Assembly: GCA_023231475.1 (NCBI GenBank)
Contig: JALJEE010000927.1
Location: 62,001-126,000, forward strand
Reading direction: 5' to 3'
Length of the DNA: 64,000 bases
From: Seison nebaliae
Lineage: Eukaryota; Rotifera; Pararotatoria; Seisonacea; Seisonidae
The notes beneath the pieces are model-generated. The model was not told the DNA's origin. It saw only the letters and a program-made list of their open reading frames with translations, and ran no database searches. The position numbers and the translations under genes were made by a program. Position 1 is the stretch's first letter, and each line of letters starts with the position of its first letter. Positions 59,444-64,000 of this stretch are shown piece after piece.

Positions 59444-61186
59444 ATGTACCAAAGTAAATATAATGACATGTTCAATTATCAAGATAATTTTCGTAAATCG
59501 CAGCGTAGTTGCATTGATCCTTTTCCGCGACCTCCAGAATATTACAAGAAAGTTACTCCACCTATGAACAAACCAATGGTGCAATCTGGTTACAATTTCA
59601 ATGTTGAAAGTTTCCATCGGAATTGGTCGGATTGTCTTTATCATAAGAAATCATTTGGTAATGGCGAAGAAGAAGATGATGATCTGGAAGAATATGTTTT
59701 GGAAAGTAAAAAGTTAAAATTGAAGGAAAAATTGAAAATAATTTTGTTATTGACTCTCAAATATTTGTTGATATTATTATCAATTCTATTCATTTTATTG
59801 TCGCAAGTCATCTATCTCAATATTGGTTTAAGGAAATCGTCGTCAGATAAATCGATGTCTTCAATTCAACATTATGGTAATAATTTTTGTTCAACTGATG
59901 AACGTGCATGTTGTACTCAATATTTACAATTACTTAAGACGTATAAGAAATATGGAGAATTTAATGAAATTATTAATTTGTGTAAAAATAATCAACTTTC
60001 CAAATGGAGTATCGAAATCGTTCACCATAGAACTCAATTTTTATTAATAACAATAATTCTCCTAATAATTTATTCGATGGAATTGTCCCATATTATATGG
60101 TATGAATGGAAGATTGTCAAATTTAACACGATTACTCTATCCACATTACAATTGAGTTTAATTATCATATTTGAGTTGTTTTTAATGATTTCCCAAATAT
60201 TTATATTCCAATATATTATTCTAATCAATAATCGTTATTTATTCGAATTGATAATTTTTCAATTATCGTTTCTGATCCTCATTGATTATCTTTATCGATT
60301 ATTGATTAAATATTTATCAACTAATAAATATTCATTCGAATTCACAACTATACGATGTAATGATGGTTTTTCGAGAAAATTTACGATAAGTCATTATCCG
60401 GATAATATGAAACAATTACGAAATTTAATTTTAAACAATTATTCAAAGAAATTTTCGAAATTAAATCCATCTTCACTACATTTACTACCAACAGATTGTG
60501 ATATCATCAACATTTTCCTTCGTAGTATTTTAACATCGAAAATCCCATCATATTCTCCCCCAACCACCAATTCTACAGTTCCATGGAATGAGACAAATTC
60601 GTCTATCGAATCTGCTTCAACAACAACAACACCGGGGACGAAAATCCTAAAATTGGATGGAGAAGATAAATCGAAGAATTCAAATGGAATTTTTCTCGGT
60701 ATTGGAGATTTATGGGGGAATTTAGTAATGAATATGGAGCAAAGAAATTTAATTGCTACATCTTTCACTTATATTTCTTCTTCGTTTAGTATGTGGACGA
60801 AAACGATAAAGTGTGTGGAAGAATCGGGTAATATTTATCAAGCAACATATGACGAATTAGCACAATTAGTTGTGGGATGTCTATCGAACATTAACATCAG
60901 TTATGTTATTAGTCGAGAAGATAAATTGCAATTAATTAATCAAATTGCTTCCTGTATACGTTGGGAATGTAAATTCAAGCAATCTAATTTCATTCCAAAC
61001 GATACCATCGAAAATTCGAATAATCATTCCTTTCAGGATTTAAATGAAAAATTTGATTATTCATATTATTCATCGAAATCCGATCAAAATCTCTATTATT
61101 TCTATATCAATTCATTCTCCAATTCACATAAAATACGTTTACTTACTGTCATTCGACGAATTTTAAAGGAAAAATGGGCAAAATAA
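59444..61186 (+). CDS. Multi-pass membrane protein of unknown family
   Basis: A single exon of 580 residues. After a cytosolic-looking N-terminus (residues 1-95, acidic EEEDDDLEEY at the end) there is one long hydrophobic helix at about 100-127. A Cys-containing loop follows (NNFCSTDERACCTQYL), then about three more helices between 195 and 292 (LLITIILLIIYS, STLQLSLIIIFELFLMISQI, LFELIIFQLSFLILIDYLYR). The C-terminal 290 residues are soluble, with a Ser/Thr/Pro-rich linker and a conserved-looking block (GIFLGIGDLWGNLVMNMEQR, NLIATSFTYISSSFSMWTKT). I recognise no family. The balance of four helices and a large soluble tail suggests an organelle or nuclear-envelope protein, which is inference. 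Confidence 0.75.
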   Translation: MYQSKYNDMFNYQDNFRKSQRSCIDPFPRPPEYYKKVTPPMNKPMVQSGYNFNVESFHRNWSDCLYHKKSFGNGEEEDDDLEEYVLESKKLKLKEKLKIILLLTLKYLLILLSILFILLSQVIYLNIGLRKSSSDKSMSSIQHYGNNFCSTDERACCTQYLQLLKTYKKYGEFNEIINLCKNNQLSKWSIEIVHHRTQFLLITIILLIIYSMELSHIIWYEWKIVKFNTITLSTLQLSLIIIFELFLMISQIFIFQYIILINNRYLFELIIFQLSFLILIDYLYRLLIKYLSTNKYSFEFTTIRCNDGFSRKFTISHYPDNMKQLRNLILNNYSKKFSKLNPSSLHLLPTDCDIINIFLRSILTSKIPSYSPPTTNSTVPWNETNSSIESASTTTTPGTKILKLDGEDKSKNSNGIFLGIGDLWGNLVMNMEQRNLIATSFTYISSSFSMWTKTIKCVEESGNIYQATYDELAQLVVGCLSNINISYVISREDKLQLINQIASCIRWECKFKQSNFIPNDTIENSNNHSFQDLNEKFDYSYYSSKSDQNLYYFYINSFSNSHKIRLLTVIRRILKEKWAK

Positions 61187-61580
61187 TTTTCTGAGATATC
61201 TCTCTATTAATTATAAATATAAATGTTTTTTTTTCTTCAACAATTTTCCCTTATCCCATTCCTCTTATTTGCCCCATTAAAATTTTTTTGTTTTTCAATT
61301 AAAAAATTATTGAAATGAAATTTTTCGTAAAAAGATTTTTGTTGAGAATTTCATTATTCGAATTGGAAAAAAAGATATAAGAATAAATAATAATAATCTA
61401 AGTAACTTATGCTTATCAATTAAATTAAAAATGTTTTCATCTCTAATTATTGAAAGTTTGAATTGAATGAAAAATTTATTTTCACGTTTTTCTTTCAGTC
61501 TTTTTATACAATATCATATCATTGAATATGACAAATACAAATCTTTTATTCTAGTAAAGAAAAAGACAGAATTAAAGATA
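61187..61580. other. Intergenic and 5' region of PRMT3
   Basis: AT-rich, 394 bp. An in-frame ATG at 61467 would add 38 hydrophobic and basic residues to PRMT3 with no counterpart in the family, so I treat it as untranslated or intronic. Confidence 0.5.
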
Positions 61581-63200
61581 ATGTATTCGTGTTATGGTGA
61601 TGATGAAGATGATGAGATGATGGAGACATCACAATGTTTTTTATGTGAAGAGGAGTTTGGAAACGCTTTGAAATTCTGGAGTCATTTTGTGGATAGACAT
61701 TGTGAGTCAAAAGAAGAATTTTCTGAGATATTTTCTATGTTTGATGCTGATCAATATAATTATTTGAGATTTGTCAATTATATGAGATCAGTAGAAAAGA
61801 AGAAGTTATTGAAGGAAGATGAAAATAGTAGATTGAATTTAAATTTTATTCGGTCAACTATTGGAGAATGGAAAGGAAAGAATGAATATCTTCGACCGAA
61901 GATCATGAATGATATTCTCCTTCAATTTGATATTGTTGATGATATTGGAGATTTATCTTCATTATTCGATCTGGTTAAATTGCATGAAATTTCAACCGAT
62001 TCAAATAACGTCCAAATGAAATTGATGAGTCAAATTCAATCATTGACGAAAGAGAATGAAAAACTTGTTGGGAAATTAAAGAAGTTTTATCAAATCGATC
62101 CAATGACTCATATCGATAATATTGATCGATTAAACAATTTGGAAGAAGATATAAAAGATATTGATAATATCAGTTCAGTTTGTCGATTGACTGAAAATGA
62201 TGACAATAATTATATTTGTAGTTACGAGCAATTGGCAATGCATGAAACGATGATTAATGATAAATCGCGAACTTCTTCTTATTTGAAAGCGATAGAAGAG
62301 AATATGAGAATTCTTTTAGAAAAACAAACAGAAATTAATGTTCTCGATGTTGGTAGTGGAAGTGGAATTTTGTCAATGTTTGCAGCAAAATCAGGTGCAA
62401 CGAAAGTCATCGGAGTTGAGATGGCACCGTCAATTGGGAAGGTTTCTGAGTCATTAATAAAGAAGAATAATTTGAATAATAAATGTCAAATCGTTCATGG
62501 GAAATTGGAGGATAATTTAGAGTTGATAGAAAAGTCGATCGATGGGAAGAAATTCGATATGATCATTTCTGAATGGATGGGTTACTGTCTCGTATTTGAG
62601 GGTATGTTGGACTCGGTTTTATTTGCAAGAGATCGATTAATGAAAGAAAATGGAATTATATTACCGAATAAAGCTAATATTCATGTGGTTTTATTAGACG
62701 ATGAAGAATTATATGAAAAAGAAATTGGTAGTTGGTATAATAAATATGATTTGGATTTATCAATATTTGCGGAAAATAATTTGTCAATTGGAAATGAATA
62801 TATTGCAGATGAAAAAACAATAATTTCTCAATCTAATAGTATTGGAGAGATTGATATAATGAAAGTAAATTCACCAGCTCCTTCTTCAACTAATCAAATT
62901 ATTTACGATATGGATTCTACAAACGATTATTTAATTACAACAGATGGCGTTCTTCGACAAATTTGTCTTTATTTCGATGTTCAATTCGAACCTTCAACTA
63001 TCGTCTTATCAACATCACCAGCCAATGTGTCAACTCATTGGAAGCAGATCGTCTTATTTGTGAAGACTCCAATTAATGTGAAAAGAGATGAATTAGTCAA
63101 ATTAAGAATAAAATTGGTGAGACCAAAAGATAATGTTCGTTCGGTTGATATTCATGTTGAATTGAACAATAAAGTTAAAGATATTTATGAATTAAGATGA
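61581..63200 (+). CDS. PRMT3: Protein arginine N-methyltransferase 3
   Basis: A cytosolic type I arginine methyltransferase that in other organisms acts on ribosomal protein uS5 (RPS2). Single exon, 539 residues (human 531). The N-terminus is acidic (GDDEDDEMMETS) and followed by the C2H2 substrate finger (CFLCEEEFGNALKFWSHFVDRH), the feature that separates PRMT3 from PRMT1. A coiled linker leads to the catalytic domain. Motif I is VLDVGSGSGILSMFAAKSGA, the double-E loop SEWMGYCLVFEGMLDSVL, and the THW loop STHWKQIVLFV. Before motif I the helix SYEQLAMHETMINDKSRT corresponds to the SAM-capping region. All catalytic glutamates are intact. Confidence 0.95.
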   Translation: MYSCYGDDEDDEMMETSQCFLCEEEFGNALKFWSHFVDRHCESKEEFSEIFSMFDADQYNYLRFVNYMRSVEKKKLLKEDENSRLNLNFIRSTIGEWKGKNEYLRPKIMNDILLQFDIVDDIGDLSSLFDLVKLHEISTDSNNVQMKLMSQIQSLTKENEKLVGKLKKFYQIDPMTHIDNIDRLNNLEEDIKDIDNISSVCRLTENDDNNYICSYEQLAMHETMINDKSRTSSYLKAIEENMRILLEKQTEINVLDVGSGSGILSMFAAKSGATKVIGVEMAPSIGKVSESLIKKNNLNNKCQIVHGKLEDNLELIEKSIDGKKFDMIISEWMGYCLVFEGMLDSVLFARDRLMKENGIILPNKANIHVVLLDDEELYEKEIGSWYNKYDLDLSIFAENNLSIGNEYIADEKTIISQSNSIGEIDIMKVNSPAPSSTNQIIYDMDSTNDYLITTDGVLRQICLYFDVQFEPSTIVLSTSPANVSTHWKQIVLFVKTPINVKRDELVKLRIKLVRPKDNVRSVDIHVELNNKVKDIYELR

Positions 63201-63433
63201 ATATAATTCTCATAATTATCATTCTTATTCAATTTCTTTATAATTATATAAATATAATATTTTTATTTTTCTATACAAAATTATTAAATAAATTTATATT
63301 ATTTTCTTTTATTGTAAATAAACTTTTAAGCAGTTGACAATTGAATTATTCAGATTGACATGGTGACTCGATTTAACTTGACTTCTCAATTATCAATTGT
63401 TGGCTTGATACTTGTGAGATGTTTTGTTAATTA
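63201..63433. other. Intergenic, PRMT3 to last gene
   Basis: 233 bp of AT-rich sequence between two genes on the same strand; nothing else seen. Confidence 0.6.
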
Positions 63434-64000
63434 ATGAAGAGATTATCAGTTGTTGAATATATGAAACGATGTGGGAGAGAAACTTCATTTGATGATCATT
63501 CTTTAAACATGAGTTTCCCTCGACGTCACAATGGGAACAATGAAAAAAAAGAGCTGATGAATAAACAAAAATTGAGATGTGAATTGAATGAAAATAAAAT
63601 TGAAGGATTTATGAAGAATAATAAGAAATCAAAAAGAGTTTCTTATAAAATTATTTTAATCACCTCGATGACTGTTTGGTTCTTATTAGAATTGACGAAA
63701 AAAAATAAATCGGTTAATGATTTTTCAATTATATCAAAGGAAATTCGGAAAGATTTCCAAAATTTCTTCTATGAACGAAAAGATCGTTCGTTCCTTTTAG
63801 AAGATGAGAAGCGTTTTATTAAAAAATTAGAAACAATCTTCAAATCTTATTATAATGAGAAGATTCTGAAACGGAACCAGATGAATGCACCATTCACTTT
63901 GATAATTTATACAAATAAGACAAATGAGATTAATTTAAAGAAAGTGGGAAGAAGAATAGAGCGAATCTTTCAGAAACAATTCCATAAACGTCAGAAATAT
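63434..64000 (+). CDS. Single-pass membrane protein, 3' part outside the window
   Basis: An open frame of 189 codons from ATG to the window edge. Residues 1-73 are basic and hydrophilic; one membrane helix lies at about 74-93 (KIILITSMTVWFLLELT), and a charged helical region follows (EDEKRFIKKLETIFKSYYNE) then a beta-like strand FTLIIYTNKTNE. Basic cytosolic or nuclear side, one helix, then a lumenal domain opening with P-F-T-L-I-I resembles torsin-activator proteins (LAP1/LULL1, P-A-V-I-L-L..). This is a weak resemblance by eye. With only part of the domain visible, the family is undetermined. Confidence 0.6.
   Translation, partial: MKRLSVVEYMKRCGRETSFDDHSLNMSFPRRHNGNNEKKELMNKQKLRCELNENKIEGFMKNNKKSKRVSYKIILITSMTVWFLLELTKKNKSVNDFSIISKEIRKDFQNFFYERKDRSFLLEDEKRFIKKLETIFKSYYNEKILKRNQMNAPFTLIIYTNKTNEINLKKVGRRIERIFQKQFHKRQKY

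Noticed and set aside
61467-61580. N-terminal extension of PRMT3 from ATG 61467
   Set aside because: It adds a hydrophobic and basic segment without counterpart in PRMT3. The ATG at 61581 is followed directly by the expected acidic stretch and zinc finger.

Overview
The window is nuclear DNA from an animal with a compact, AT-rich genome. Evidence: protein genes are cut by very short GT..AG introns (mostly 35-75 bp), and the gene set is metazoan: a DEAF1-type SAND protein, an NK2-class homeobox, cortactin, EHBP1, a DBHS (NONO/SFPQ) protein, SAMD8/SMSr, PRMT3 and PKA-C. Proteins are asparagine- and lysine-rich and diverge strongly from vertebrate versions. I cannot fix the phylum. A fast-evolving small invertebrate (mite, rotifer, orthonectid or similar) would fit. 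Cortactin argues against a C. elegans-like nematode, and I see no spliced-leader or operon signature that needs one.

Layout. 1-388: 5' end of a secreted S1 serine protease (minus), running off the left edge. 389-5194: long gene-poor stretch. 5195-7498: DEAF1-like (plus). 8813-10435: eIF5 (plus), convergent with SAMD8/SMSr (12033-10573, minus). 13832-14872: nine-finger C2H2 protein (plus), with only 3 bp between its stop and that of a convergent NK2 homeobox gene (15373-14876). 16629-17042: histone H3.3 variant (plus), convergent with RPL4 (18844-17502). 18845-22209: gene-poor. 22210-25902: EHBP1, then a tiny TBCA-like gene 46 bp downstream and a possible secreted Cys-rich peptide (26517-26771). 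28275-27338: uncharacterised type I membrane protein assembled from five small exons. 28519-29400: decayed retroelement-like coding debris. 33104-29600: mitochondrial DNA polymerase gamma (minus), divergent from beta-hexosaminidase (34156-36009). 36928-39062: unrecognised 639-residue protein. 39872-39240: SNX3/12. 40615-42840: cortactin. 43342-44236: coiled-coil protein. 45322-44439: ZFAND1. 46207-45488: basic orphan. 46704-47412: Lys-rich orphan. 47413-53486: gene-poor, with a tandem repeat and a disrupted SEA-like remnant. 55971-53487: DBHS protein (minus). 56594-56505: intron-containing tRNA-Met(CAU). 57084-58148: PKA catalytic subunit. 58372-59166: AP-3 sigma. 59444-61186: multi-pass membrane orphan. 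61581-63200: PRMT3. 63434-64000: 5' part of a single-pass membrane protein.

The genes are mostly housekeeping (translation, mtDNA replication, endosomal sorting, lysosomal hydrolysis, actin) with a few regulators. They do not form a shared pathway or cluster. Many real exons are shorter than 60 codons, so several genes here were recovered only by joining exons whose reading phases match across GT..AG introns. I found no clear novel multi-gene system. The most unusual items are the H3.3 with an extra tail glycine, the uncharacterised SEA-like receptor, the tRNA-Met intron, and the orphan proteins. All identifications are from reading the sequence by eye; no database search was run.
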